Origin: Lachnospiraceae bacterium
Lineage (GTDB): Bacteria; Bacillota; Clostridia; Lachnospirales; Lachnospiraceae
Assembly (NCBI GenBank): GCA_024694785.1
Contig: JAILJL010000080.1
Span: 1-5,361 of the forward strand
Length of the DNA stretch: 5,361 nucleotides
Direction of reading: 5' to 3'
The notes under the pieces are model-generated. The model saw only the letters and a program-made list of their open reading frames with translations, was not told where the DNA came from and did not search any database. This document shows positions 5,248 through 5,361 of this stretch, piece by piece. Every line of letters starts with the position of its first letter. The first letter of the stretch is position 1. The translations under genes and the position numbers were made by a program.

Positions 5248-5276
5248 ATAATACCACCCTATGAATACAATTTTAA
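5248..5276 (-). promoter_or_regulatory. Promoter of the YhfC-like gene (extended -10)
   Basis: On the minus strand TTAAAA (5271-5276, 4 of 6) and TATTAT (5248-5253, 5 of 6) are 17 bp apart, and TGG precedes the -10, giving an extended -10. It sits just past the terminator of the preceding gene, 33 bp before the ATG. Its position shows that the upstream in-frame GTG at 5255-5257 cannot be on the mRNA it makes. Confidence 0.6.
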
Positions 5277-5277
5277 C

Positions 5278-5318
5278 AAAAAAAATAAGGTACCGCAAGC
5301 GCCTTGCGGTACCTTATT
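5278..5318 (-). terminator. Strong intrinsic terminator of the gene off the right edge
   Basis: Arms at 5284-5299 and 5303-5318 are perfect 16-nt complements around the 3-nt loop GCG. The inner part, CAAGGCGCTTGCGGTACC on the minus strand, is GC-rich. It is followed on the minus strand by eight T (5278-5285, the first two within the stem). No matching T-run is present beyond the other arm on the plus strand, so it acts for minus-strand transcripts from beyond 5361. Confidence 0.9.
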
Positions 5319-5339
5319 GAATAGTTCAGTCAATATGAA

Positions 5340-5361
5340 TTACATCTGATCCTTATTAACC
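5340..5361 (-). CDS. Possible last codons of a gene entering from the right edge
   Basis: One minus-strand frame reads V-N-K-D-Q-M then TAA (5340-5342). The stop lies about 21 bp before the strong terminator hairpin, the usual distance for a gene end. A second frame stops at TAA 5356-5358 and a third at TGA further in, so the frame is a guess. Nothing about the product can be said from six residues. Confidence 0.35.

Noticed and set aside
5216..5257. N-terminal extension of the YhfC-like protein from an upstream in-frame GTG
   Set aside because: The GTG overlaps the -10 box of the promoter and has no ribosome site, whereas the ATG at 5213-5215 has GGAGG at ideal spacing.
1..5361. CRISPR array, tRNA/rRNA genes, insertion sequence or phage attachment site
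   Set aside because: No regularly spaced long repeats, cloverleaf or rRNA-like stretches, transposase-like protein or terminal inverted repeats with target duplication were seen.

Overview
The window looks like a chromosomal segment of a low- to mid-GC Gram-positive anaerobe of the Firmicutes. The class Clostridia, and most likely a Lachnospiraceae-like lineage, fits best, but this is inferred from style and gene content because there is no marker gene. The supporting signs are strong GGAGG-type ribosome binding sites, intrinsic terminators with short U-tracts, a LiaF-like membrane protein, a LytTR regulator and a YhfC-family membrane protein. Every supported gene is on the minus strand, so transcription runs right to left and the window is described in that order.

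Right end (5361 to 5216): the probable last few codons of an off-window gene are followed by a strong intrinsic terminator (5278-5318) and an extended -10 promoter. Next comes a two-gene unit (5215 to 4035): a YhfC-family multi-pass membrane protein whose usual protease residues look altered, then a 98-residue protein of unknown function only 11 bp behind it. A terminator at 3992-4025 closes this unit.

Middle (3991 to 2122): a three-gene operon encodes a stand-alone LytTR DNA-binding protein, a LiaF-like protein (four membrane helices plus a repeat-rich beta domain), and a shorter paralogue that keeps the membrane part but replaces the beta domain with a charged, acidic tail. The first two genes overlap by ATGA and the third follows after 11 bp. 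Upstream of the LytTR gene are two copies of ACCTGTT exactly 21 bp apart, the geometry expected for a LytTR binding site. This suggests a self-regulating module in which a membrane protein controls a one-component regulator.

Left (2121 to 1): a strong promoter with a perfect extended -10 drives an NhaC-family Na+/H+ antiporter gene. A 23-bp inverted repeat sits across its -35 box, and a GC-rich hairpin lies at the predicted 5' end of the mRNA. The antiporter gene ends at a clear terminator (478-505). After a 158-bp gap with its own possible promoter comes the N-terminal part of a membrane-anchored sensor, probably a methyl-accepting chemotaxis protein, which runs off the left edge.

The theme is envelope sensing and ion homeostasis. 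The LytTR/LiaF-like/LiaF-short operon is the most unusual system here.
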